From JACCTH01 sp050741915 (GTDB taxonomy: Bacteria; Actinomycetota; Acidimicrobiia; Spongiisociales; ZC4RG35): a DNA stretch of 24,888 bases. A model generated the notes under the pieces. It made no database searches, was not told the origin of the DNA, and saw nothing but the letters and a program-made list of their open reading frames with translations. A program made the translations under genes and the position numbers. The stretch is from positions 1-24,888 of the forward strand of contig JBOGEX010000121.1 of NCBI GenBank assembly GCA_050741915.1, given 5' to 3'. Shown here one piece after another: positions 14,509 through 21,766 of this stretch (position 1 is the first letter of the stretch; each line of letters starts with the position of its first letter).

Positions 14509-16643
14509 ACTCCTGGTCATTGGTCGAGAACCGTTACGTGCCCTCCCTTGCGGCCAGCCACGAGGCCCGCTTCACCATTGGCAACGGTTATCTGTCGACC
14601 CGAGGTAGCTTTGAAGAGACTTACGAGGGCGAGCAACGCGCCACTTTCATCCAGGGCTTGTGGGTGAGCCCACCCGGTGAGCTCCCATTGCTGGGGGCGG
14701 TTCCCGATTGGACTCCAGTCGAGCTTTTTATCGACGGCGTTCGGTTCAGTCTCGAGCGACAACCGGCTGGCTACCAGCGGAGGCTCGACTTTGCCTCCGG
14801 AGTCCTCACCCGCGAGGTCCTCTGGCGCGGTGGGGAAACCGGCGTCTGCAAGATCCGCTTCCGGCGGCTGCTGTCGATGGCCACACCACATTTGGCTGCG
14901 CTCGAGGTAGCCGTCACTTCCCTCACCGAGCCGATCAACCTCCGGATTGAAACCGGCATCGACTGCTCTATTCCCTCTCCTGTCCAGCCGGTCTGGAACC
15001 CCATGAAGTGGTCGCATCCGAGCACGCGGGTGATGAAGCTCGAAACCGAGAGCATCGACGGCACCCAGCGCCTCGAAGTCCGGTCGGCGTTCTACGGGCC
15101 CGGGCTCGGGACAGTCATCAAGGAGCCACGCCGTCATCGTTGGGTGGCCGAGCACGGTCTGGAGGCCGGGGAGACTGTCGCCTATACCAAGTACGTGATT
15201 TACCAGGCCCGCCGGGACGAAAACGCCAACACACAAATGCCGGGACCCGACTCCGGCTTCGACTCTGAGGCAACGGCTTCGACCCGAGCGTGGAAAAAGC
15301 GCTGGCAGCGATCAGCGATGGAGGTGGGAGGCGATGCCGATTCCGAGCAAGCCCTGCGTTTTGCTGCCTTTCAACTCATGGCCGCGGCCGCAAAAAATGA
15401 CCGCCAGGCCGGTATCGGCGCCAAGCTGGCCTCGGGCTTTGGCTATCGGCATCACGTGTTCTGGGACACCGACATCTTCGTCATCCCCTATTTCGCCTTC
15501 ACTCAGCCCGACCTGGCTCGCTCGCATCTTTCCTATCGGTATCACGGCCTCGAAGGAGCGCGCTACAAGGCCAAGAGATACGGCCGGGAAGGTGCCTTCT
15601 ATGCCTGGGAGTCAGCCGGCAACGGGGTTGAGGTAACCCCCGAGTGGGGGCAACCACCCATCGGTCCCCCGCTTCGAATCTGGACCGGGGAGTTGGAAGA
15701 GCACATCACTTCGGATGTCGCATACGCCGTCGACACCTACTGGCGTTGGACCGGTGACGACCGCTTTCTCCTCGACGAGGGCCTCGAGATGGTGGCAGAG
15801 GGGGCCAGCTATTGGGCGAGTCGCCTCGAACTCGATTCCGCCGGCGCCCACCTGACCGACGTCATCGGTCCCGACGAGTACCACGTCCATGTTGATGACT
15901 CGTTCTTCACCAACCTGTCGGCCGCCTGGCATCTCAAATCTGCCGCGGACCTCATCGCCTGGGGGAAGAGGCGCGAGCCACGAACTCTCGCCGATCTCGC
16001 CACCCGTCTCTCGATCGACGACAAGGTTCTGGAGAACTGGCGAAGGCTCTCCGAGCGAATAGTCCTGCGACGGGCCCGCAACCGGGTCTGGGAACAGCAT
16101 CGGGGTTTCTTTGAACTCGATCAGGTCGACCTCAAGGCGTTTGTCCCGCGGAGAACGGGCATGTTCGACCTTCTGGGCGAGGACGAGATTCAGGGAACCC
16201 AAATTCTCAAGCAGGCCGACGTGATCATGGCCATTGCGCTATTCCCCGAAGCCTGCGGGTCTCCGGACGATCACCGGCGTAACTGGAACTACTACTACCC
16301 ACGGACCGATCATGGTTCCTCGCTTTCGCCAGCAGTCCATGCCCGCGTTGCCTGCCGGCTCGGCCTGGCCGAGATGGCGTTCGACCTATTCCGGCAAGCG
16401 ATCGCCATCGACCTTGAGGACTCGATGGGCAATAGCCGCGATGGCATCCACGCCGCCACTCAGGGAGGAATCCTGCAGGCCGCCCTCTTTGGCTTCGCCG
16501 GACTCCATCTCACCCCAGAGGGACCGGCCGTCAGCCCACGACTTCCGGACTCTTGGGACCACTTCAACTTCACGACAACTTTTCACGGCAAGAGACAGGA
16601 ATGGGAAACGAAATCGACAAACAAAGAAGGAGCAACATCGTGA
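14505..16643 (+). CDS. glycoside hydrolase family 65 disaccharide phosphorylase
   Basis: This 712-residue cytoplasmic GH65 enzyme is of the inverting phosphorylase type: alpha-glucosyl disaccharide plus phosphate gives beta-glucose-1-phosphate plus sugar. The general acid Glu458 is in VIGPDEYHVHVDDS. The strand FWDTDIFVIPYF (about 322-333), the motif KQADVIMAI, and the phosphate-binding YYPRTDHGSSLS (His603) are visible; the usual HDSS reads HGSS. The N-terminal beta-sandwich domain is complete and there is no signal peptide. It could be a maltose, trehalose, kojibiose or related phosphorylase; sequence alone does not fix this. The family often neighbours beta-phosphoglucomutase, which is missing here. 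The start overlaps the LacI stop, and the stop overlaps the binding-protein start. Confidence 0.92.
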   Translation: MNSWSLVENRYVPSLAASHEARFTIGNGYLSTRGSFEETYEGEQRATFIQGLWVSPPGELPLLGAVPDWTPVELFIDGVRFSLERQPAGYQRRLDFASGVLTREVLWRGGETGVCKIRFRRLLSMATPHLAALEVAVTSLTEPINLRIETGIDCSIPSPVQPVWNPMKWSHPSTRVMKLETESIDGTQRLEVRSAFYGPGLGTVIKEPRRHRWVAEHGLEAGETVAYTKYVIYQARRDENANTQMPGPDSGFDSEATASTRAWKKRWQRSAMEVGGDADSEQALRFAAFQLMAAAAKNDRQAGIGAKLASGFGYRHHVFWDTDIFVIPYFAFTQPDLARSHLSYRYHGLEGARYKAKRYGREGAFYAWESAGNGVEVTPEWGQPPIGPPLRIWTGELEEHITSDVAYAVDTYWRWTGDDRFLLDEGLEMVAEGASYWASRLELDSAGAHLTDVIGPDEYHVHVDDSFFTNLSAAWHLKSAADLIAWGKRREPRTLADLATRLSIDDKVLENWRRLSERIVLRRARNRVWEQHRGFFELDQVDLKAFVPRRTGMFDLLGEDEIQGTQILKQADVIMAIALFPEACGSPDDHRRNWNYYYPRTDHGSSLSPAVHARVACRLGLAEMAFDLFRQAIAIDLEDSMGNSRDGIHAATQGGILQAALFGFAGLHLTPEGPAVSPRLPDSWDHFNFTTTFHGKRQEWETKSTNKEGATS

Positions 16644-17983
16644 GAAAACAACGATGGTGGATCTTCATCGCTGTGCTGGCCCTCGTTGGAGCCGCTTGCG
16701 GCGGTGGCGAATCTGCAACCACTGCCGGGGAGACTCCGGCGACCACGGCCGACGGAGGAACTGGTACCACCGCCGCGGCTGGGGGTGGAGGAACAGCCGG
16801 CGAGTGCATGGGCATAGCTACAGAAGAGGGCGCGACCATCGTCTTCTCTGGCTGGGGTGACGAAACCGAACAGCAGGTATACCGCGATTCAATTGCACGT
16901 TTCAATGAAGCGTGTCCCGGTGTCACCGTGGACTATCAGCCCGTGCCCGCGGACTTCCAGACCCAGATGAAGGCCGCTTTTGCCGGTGGCGAGGGACCAG
17001 ACGTCATCTACGTAGATGACCAGTTGATGACCGCGCTGGGCCGCGCCGGGCAGTTGATGCCTCTCGACGAGCACATGGCTCAGGCAGGTGTCACTCGTGA
17101 GGAGTTCATCCCCTCGCTTCTGACCATCTTCACGTTGGACGATCAAACCTTTGCTCTCCCCAAGGACTGGGGGACACTGGGCCTGATCTACCTGCCCGAA
17201 GTGATCGAAGCAGCCGGCATTGAGGCACCAACCGGTGACTGGACGTGGACCGAACTGCGCGCGGCGGCGCAGGCGATCTCCGACAACACCGATGTGGCCG
17301 GCTTCTGCCAGGGGGCTGACTGGGCACGCTTGGCACCCTGGGCCTTCAGTCATGGCGGCACCTATGCCAGCGAGGATGCCACGCAAGCAATGCTGACCGG
17401 GGCGGGTGTTATCCAGGCCGTAACCATCGTCGCGGATATGCAAGAAGAAGGCTCGCTGGTAACTGCGTCCGACGTCGGCGCGGGCTGGTGCGGTGAGGCC
17501 ATCGGGAGGAAGCTGGTCGGAATGACGCTGGAAGGCGGCTGGATGGTCAACTTCATGAACAACGACTATCCCGATGTCGAATGGAGTGCAGTGTCCGTTC
17601 CAGCGGGGCCAGAGGGTAAGGCTGATGTCATCTTCACCAACGGGATCGGCGTCAATCAAGCGACTGAATTCCCCAATGCTTCCGCAGCCTTCGCTCTTTT
17701 CGTGACCGGGCGCGACAATCAGGCCGCCATCACGGAGACTGGTTTCGCCTATCCCACTCGTGAGGATCAGCTAACCCTGATCACGAACGAGAACGACCAG
17801 GCGATTTCCGAAGGTGGAACCTATGACCTGACCCGCGTGGCCTTCTGGGGATCCAACACGGGTCGCGTCAACGATGCCGTGAGCAAGGCGCTGGAGCGCA
17901 TCTACCTCGGCGAGCAGGATGTCGAGGCGGCTTTCCAGCAGGCGCAGGAGGAAGCCCAACTGGCGCTGGACGAGGCGGCCTAG
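16640..17983 (+). CDS. sugar ABC transporter substrate-binding lipoprotein
   Basis: The start is the GTG at 16640, which overlaps the GH65 stop and follows an AAGGAG ribosome site. The longer frame from 16553 is not used. The 447-residue product has a lipoprotein signal with lipobox VGAAC (Cys20), a Gly/Thr/Ala-rich tether to about residue 53, and a family 1 extracellular solute-binding domain. That domain includes GWGDETEQQVYRDSIARF, AFAGGEGPDVIYVDD and LEGGWMV. It captures the sugar outside the membrane and hands it to the two downstream permeases. The adjacent GH65 enzyme suggests an alpha-linked disaccharide. A strong hairpin lies right after the gene. Confidence 0.92.
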   Translation: MRKQRWWIFIAVLALVGAACGGGESATTAGETPATTADGGTGTTAAAGGGGTAGECMGIATEEGATIVFSGWGDETEQQVYRDSIARFNEACPGVTVDYQPVPADFQTQMKAAFAGGEGPDVIYVDDQLMTALGRAGQLMPLDEHMAQAGVTREEFIPSLLTIFTLDDQTFALPKDWGTLGLIYLPEVIEAAGIEAPTGDWTWTELRAAAQAISDNTDVAGFCQGADWARLAPWAFSHGGTYASEDATQAMLTGAGVIQAVTIVADMQEEGSLVTASDVGAGWCGEAIGRKLVGMTLEGGWMVNFMNNDYPDVEWSAVSVPAGPEGKADVIFTNGIGVNQATEFPNASAAFALFVTGRDNQAAITETGFAYPTREDQLTLITNENDQAISEGGTYDLTRVAFWGSNTGRVNDAVSKALERIYLGEQDVEAAFQQAQEEAQLALDEAA

Positions 17984-17994
17984 CAGTAATAGTT

Positions 17995-18020
17995 CGCAGT
18001 CCTTAGCCGCAGTCCATAGC
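17995..18020. repeat. 13-bp tandem repeat (two units)
   Basis: CGCAGTCCTTAGC is followed directly by CGCAGTCCATAGC, with one mismatch. The second unit forms the left arm of the adjacent hairpin, so the hairpin may have arisen by duplication and inversion of this short unit. Confidence 0.7.
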
Positions 18021-18045
18021 CCGGAAAGCCGGGCTATGGACTGCG
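18008..18045. other. intra-operon RNA hairpin, 17-bp perfect stem
   Basis: The left arm 18008-18024 (CGCAGTCCATAGCCCGG) pairs perfectly with 18029-18045 around an AAAG loop. It lies 25 bases after the binding-protein stop and 34 bases before the first permease start. There is no T-run, so it is not a typical terminator. In other sugar ABC operons such hairpins protect the upstream mRNA and let the binding protein be made in excess over the permeases; that role is inferred here. Confidence 0.8.
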
Positions 18046-18078
18046 ATCCAAACGGAATGCCGATGCAGGGAGAGGCTT

Positions 18079-19104
18079 ATGGCTAGTACGGCAACACAGT
18101 CCAGCAGAAGGGGGCTGAAGGCACGCGTCAAAAACGAGACAGTGGTTGCCTACCTATTTCTCTCGCCGTACCTCCTGGTGACGACGGTATTCACGGTAGG
18201 CATCATCGCCTTCGCCCTCTATATCAGTTTTACCTCCTACAACCTTTTCGAGGCCCCGACGTGGGTCGGGCTGGATAACTACCGAAGGGCGCTCGGCGAT
18301 ACCGCCGGCTTCCTGCGCTCGCTCGTGAACGTCTTCTTCTACGTCATAATCGTTGTGCCAGTCCAGACCGCCATAGCGCTCATGCTGGCAACCATTCTGA
18401 ACAAGTCGGTTCGCGGTCAGCAGTTTTTCCGCACCGTCTTTTATGGCCCGAGTGTGACTTCGTCCGTCGTCATATCATCGATCTTCCTCTGGCTGTACTT
18501 GAAGACAGGGATCGTCAACTATGTTTTCGATCAGACATTCAGTCTGTTCGGCGCACAGTGGACAGCCATCGAGTGGCTCAATGATCCGCGGGGCCTCTTC
18601 CAGCTCATTGCCAACGCCTTCGGAGGAGATATTTCTTCGGACCAATGGTATTTCCGTGGGCCAAGTGTTACGTGGCTGGCGATCATGGCGCTGAATATCT
18701 TCACCACTGCGCCCACGTTCATGATCATGTATCTGGCCGCCCTCCAAGACGTGCCACCGCCTCTCTACGAAGCCGCATCGATTGACGGAGCGAATCGATG
18801 GCAACAGTTCCGGAGCATCACGTTGCCGATGCTGCGCCCGGTGACCCTCCTCATCGTCGTGCTCGGCACCATCGGCTCGTTCCAGATATTCGACCAAGTG
18901 CAGTTTCTGACGGCGGGGGGACCGCTGAATACCACCCTGACTCCTGTCTACCTCGTCTACGGCGAGGCCCTGGGCGTGCTCGGCGGCGGGAGCGTGATTC
19001 GGATGGGTCTGGCTTCAGCCATGGCTTTTGTCCTCGCCGCAATCATCTTCATCTTCACCTTCGTCCAGCGCCGCTACATCGAGAGCGGCACGGAGCAGTA
19101 CTAG
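18079..19104 (+). CDS. CUT1 sugar ABC transporter permease (MalF-like)
   Basis: This 341-residue permease has six hydrophobic segments, starting at about residue 22 (VVAYLFLSPYLLV). The cytoplasmic EAA loop that docks the ATPase is at about 231-250 (EAASIDGANRWQQFRSITLP). A ~50-residue segment between two membrane spans (LFGAQWTAIEW… to GGDISSDQWYF) is longer than usual. The ATG follows a GGGAGAGG ribosome site. It forms a heterodimer with the next gene's product. No ATPase gene is present in the operon, so a shared MsmX/UgpC-type ATPase elsewhere is likely. Confidence 0.92.
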   Translation: MASTATQSSRRGLKARVKNETVVAYLFLSPYLLVTTVFTVGIIAFALYISFTSYNLFEAPTWVGLDNYRRALGDTAGFLRSLVNVFFYVIIVVPVQTAIALMLATILNKSVRGQQFFRTVFYGPSVTSSVVISSIFLWLYLKTGIVNYVFDQTFSLFGAQWTAIEWLNDPRGLFQLIANAFGGDISSDQWYFRGPSVTWLAIMALNIFTTAPTFMIMYLAALQDVPPPLYEAASIDGANRWQQFRSITLPMLRPVTLLIVVLGTIGSFQIFDQVQFLTAGGPLNTTLTPVYLVYGEALGVLGGGSVIRMGLASAMAFVLAAIIFIFTFVQRRYIESGTEQY

Positions 19105-19136
19105 CACGTGGCCAAATCGCAGAAAGGGTCCAAGGA

Positions 19137-20423
19137 GTGAGCACTTCAACCGAGACTCGCCCCATTCCAGGGGCGAGTGCTCCGGGGGCGACGGCAGGGC
19201 CAGATGTTCGCAAGGTGGGAGGACTTGCCCTGCGCTACGTGCTTTTGATAGTGCTTGGTCTATTTCTCTTCGCGCCTTTCATCCTTTCCTTCTTCGGCAG
19301 CTTTAAGTCCAACGCAGAGATCATCACCTACCCCCCGAGTCTGCTGCCGCGCGAGGAGTGGCAGGTGGAAAACTGGCCGCGCTTTTTTGGAACAGACGTG
19401 GGCGGGGAGGCACAGCTCGATGGTGCCGTTTCCCTTGGGCTGATGGCGGGGTTGTTCACCGCTTTTCTTACCCTCCTGCTCACCGGCCTTACCAGCGAGA
19501 TCAAAGGCAAGGGGCTGCCTCGCTCTGTTGGCCTGCCTCTCAGCATTCTCCTGGCGCTGGCCGGTGGGGCTGCCGCGGCCCTTTACGTAAGTGTTCGCGC
19601 GGACGCGGACGTTGTGGAATGGGTGACAGTGGGGGCTTCGATCACGGTGCTTCTGCTCATCGCCGTCCTGCTGCTGGCCATGTCCCAACCCGACTGGCGC
19701 CGCGTCCTTATGGCGCTGGGCTGGAGCCTGGCGCTCTTCGCTGTTACCACCGTAATTTTCGAACAGATTGCGTTGCTCGCAGGAGGCGGACGATTCTGGC
19801 GCTGGATTTTTAACACCTCGGTACTGTCGGTGATGAAAGCATCGTTCCAGCTCGTGTTTTGTGCCATGGCCGCCTATGCCTTCGCCCGCCTCCAATTTCC
19901 TGGGCGCCAACTGATCTTCGCTTTCATGCTCGCCACGATGATGATTCCGGGCGCGGTCACGCTCGTTCCAGCCTACGTGCTGATGTCAAAGCTGGATTGG
20001 ATCAATCGCGCCTATAGCTTGATCATCCCCGGCATCGTCAACGCCGCGAGTATTTTCCTGCTCACCCAGTTCTTGAGATCTATCCCGCGGGACCTGGAAG
20101 AGTCGGCTTATATCGACGGCGCTTCCTACTTTCAGACATTGAAGGACGTGATCCTGCCGCTGGCCCGACCAGCTTTGCTGACGGTCTTCATCTTGCAGTT
20201 CCAGGCCATGTGGAACGACTACCTCGGCCCTCTCCTATACCTACAACGGCGTGATATGTGGGTGTTGAACGTCGCCTTGAACATATTCAAGGGACAGTTC
20301 CGGGCCGAGTTGAATCTGCTTCTCGTCGCGGCGATGCTCAACGCCGCCCCCGTCCTCGTCCTCTTCTTCCTGTTTAGCCGCTATTACATCCAGGGGGTCG
20401 CGTATGCGGGGGTCAAGGGGTAA
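19137..20423 (+). CDS. CUT1 sugar ABC permease (MalG-like) with a 130-residue, four-TM insertion
   Basis: The start is the GTG at 19137 (MSTSTETRPIPG) after AAAGGG; the frame open from 18798 overlaps the previous permease and is rejected. The product is 428 residues, against about 270-300 for MalG-type permeases. The normal TM1 and the segment PPSLLPREEWQVENWPRFF are followed by about 130 extra residues (about 87-217). The insert has four hydrophobic stretches (98-118, 133-151, 164-182, 190-214). The regular core then resumes (WIFNTSVLSVMKASFQLV), and the EAA loop begins at about 321 (EESAYIDGASYFQTL). The insertion keeps frame and contains no stop, so it appears functional. Its job is unknown. 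Confidence 0.88.
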   Translation: MSTSTETRPIPGASAPGATAGPDVRKVGGLALRYVLLIVLGLFLFAPFILSFFGSFKSNAEIITYPPSLLPREEWQVENWPRFFGTDVGGEAQLDGAVSLGLMAGLFTAFLTLLLTGLTSEIKGKGLPRSVGLPLSILLALAGGAAAALYVSVRADADVVEWVTVGASITVLLLIAVLLLAMSQPDWRRVLMALGWSLALFAVTTVIFEQIALLAGGGRFWRWIFNTSVLSVMKASFQLVFCAMAAYAFARLQFPGRQLIFAFMLATMMIPGAVTLVPAYVLMSKLDWINRAYSLIIPGIVNAASIFLLTQFLRSIPRDLEESAYIDGASYFQTLKDVILPLARPALLTVFILQFQAMWNDYLGPLLYLQRRDMWVLNVALNIFKGQFRAELNLLLVAAMLNAAPVLVLFFLFSRYYIQGVAYAGVKG

Positions 20424-21102
20424 GGGCCCCGTCTATCCCCCGATGACTGCCGCTACGGTCCTTCGCCCGCTTCGAATCGAAGGCGGGGTGTTTGCGGCGT
20501 TACGAGCCGCATTGGGCGGGTGGTGGCGCGAGATTTTCCTTCTGACGGGGTTGAACCTGCTCTGGACGCTGGCTGCATTTTCGATCGTCGCGCTCCCTCC
20601 TGCTACCGCGGCAATGTTCTATGTGGCCCGTCAGGTGCTTGCCAATGATTTAGTCAACTGGCAAACCTTCTGGCAGCCTTTCCGTCGTTACTGGCTGGCC
20701 GCGTGGAGGTGGGGCCTCGTCTTCTTTCCTCTGGCGGGTGTTGCCGCCTGGAACCTTTGGTTTTATCGGGACGTGCCTGGCTCTATGTGGACAATCTTGC
20801 GCTGGGTTTGGGCGACTCTCCTCGTCGTGTGGGTCATTCTCAATCTCTTCTTCTGGGCCTTCTGGTTCGCTGAGGACGAGGAATATCGCACGCTGCGAAC
20901 GACCTGGCGCAACACGCTGTCGTTCCTATCGGCCAATCCTTTTCCGGCGCTCTTCGTGACGGTGATCGTTTTCATTTTGGGCACGGCGAGCTTCCTCTTC
21001 GGTATCCCACTTGGTGTCCTGTTCATGAGCTGGACGGCGCTGCTGGCCAACGCAACCCTGGCCGCCTATCTGCCCAAGAGCGGGAATGATGCGGAGCCAT
21101 GA
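20404..21102 (+). CDS. DUF624/YesL-like membrane protein
   Basis: This 232-residue protein has five or six hydrophobic segments and a DUF624-like pattern: NLLWTLAAFSIVALPPATAAMFYV near 50-73, WQTFWQPFRRYW, and FFWAFWFAEDEEYRTLRTTW. YesL-type proteins often sit at the end of CUT1 sugar operons, and their function is not established. The ATG at 20404 overlaps the permease end by 20 bases and follows a G-rich run; an alternative ATG at 20443 removes 13 residues and has no close ribosome site. It is the last gene of the sugar operon, and no terminator is obvious after it. Confidence 0.75.
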   Translation: MRGSRGKGPVYPPMTAATVLRPLRIEGGVFAALRAALGGWWREIFLLTGLNLLWTLAAFSIVALPPATAAMFYVARQVLANDLVNWQTFWQPFRRYWLAAWRWGLVFFPLAGVAAWNLWFYRDVPGSMWTILRWVWATLLVVWVILNLFFWAFWFAEDEEYRTLRTTWRNTLSFLSANPFPALFVTVIVFILGTASFLFGIPLGVLFMSWTALLANATLAAYLPKSGNDAEP

Positions 21103-21209
21103 GGTCCGCGATGTGCTGTGAAGCAGGACGCCGGAGCCCTGTGTGGTCTGGTGACGATTACTAGTCCGGGATTATGTAGGCGCTTCTGCGGGCAAACTCA
21201 TACCGGCAT

Positions 21210-21231
21210 ATGTTCTCGCGAACTAGAACAT
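21210..21231. repeat. short inverted repeat in the gap after the sugar operon
   Basis: ATGTTCT (21210-21216) pairs with AGAACAT (21225-21231) around an 8-nt loop. A competing inner GTTC/GAAC pairing is possible. The order GTTC-N4-GAAC is opposite to the actinobacterial LexA box. It could be a protein site or a remnant of an element end. Confidence 0.35.
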
Positions 21232-21265
21232 GCCTCGGAATTCAGCAGGCAGTAACGCCTCCTTA

Positions 21266-21288
21266 GTTCGAGTCCCGCAGGGTCCGCA
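21266..21288 (+). other. tRNA 3'-end-like fragment (possible att-site scar)
   Basis: The 23 bases read like the last third of a tRNA: T-loop GTTCGAGT, the 3' T-stem arm CCCGC, the acceptor arm AGGGTCC, and a discriminator base. The 5' T-stem arm is absent (CTTAG does not pair with CCCGC), and no matching 5' acceptor (GGACCCT) or anticodon arm lies upstream. So it is not a working tRNA. Fragments of this extent are what site-specific integration into tRNA genes leaves behind. Its right edge coincides with the end of DUF2383 pseudogene similarity. Confidence 0.4.
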
Positions 21289-21701
21289 CTCATCGTGGGC
21301 TGCCTTCACCGAGGCGTACTGCCGTTGAATGACGTCGCGCAAATGGAGATTTCCTCTTCCATAGCACGCTCGTACTCGGCCACGGCATGTTCTTCTCCCT
21401 GCTCGGCCACGTCGAGAACCGCTCCCGGGTCAGAGCCGGTGACCGCATCTTTGACGGCCATCCACGCGCGATGGAGAGCAGCTCCGACCGAGCCCGACTC
21501 ATTGATGTCGTCGATGTCGTCGCCTTAGCTTCCGGCCATCGAACGGAGATCGGAGGCGAACTGACCACGCTGACTCGAGTACTCGCGGAACTTCGAGGCC
21601 AGGTCGGACTCGGCCAGTTTCTCGGCCGCGGCAGCGAAACCGTTCTTTCCAGCTTCAAGGGTTTCGATCAGATCCTTGGTTACTTGCTCGTCCCCAGACA
21701 T
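21289..21701 (-). pseudogene. broken DUF2383 (PA2169-like four-helix) gene
   Basis: From the ATG at 21701, with an AAGGAAA ribosome site, the minus strand encodes MSGDEQVTKDLIETLEAG… for 58 residues and then hits TAA at 21527-21525. Past it, the same frame continues the family pattern (NESGSVGAALHRAWMAVKDA, then AEQGEEHAVAEYERAMEE). Near 21343-21350 it must shift by one base to read LRDVIQRQYASVKAAHDE, the expected ending. Together these give about 138 residues, close to the usual length of this ferritin-like stress-associated family. One nonsense codon plus one frameshift indicates a recent pseudogene, unless the assembly has errors. Its similarity ends where the tRNA-like fragment starts. 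Confidence 0.7.
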
Positions 21702-21766
21702 CAGCGTTTCCTTCGGATTGAGATAAAGAGCTTTACCCCCCGACCGCTGGCTGCAAACACCGTGCT

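Noticed and set aside
18798..19136. N-terminal extension of the second permease frame
   Set aside because: It overlaps the first permease gene in another frame and has a low-complexity Arg/His/Pro composition. The GTG at 19137 fits the family N-terminus.
21212..21223. LexA (SOS) box
   Set aside because: The order is GTTC-N4-GAAC, the inverse of the GAAC-N4-GTTC actinobacterial box.
21110..21288. A complete tRNA or tmRNA gene
   Set aside because: Only the 3' part matches. The 5' T-stem arm does not pair, and no complementary 5' acceptor arm or anticodon stem is found upstream.
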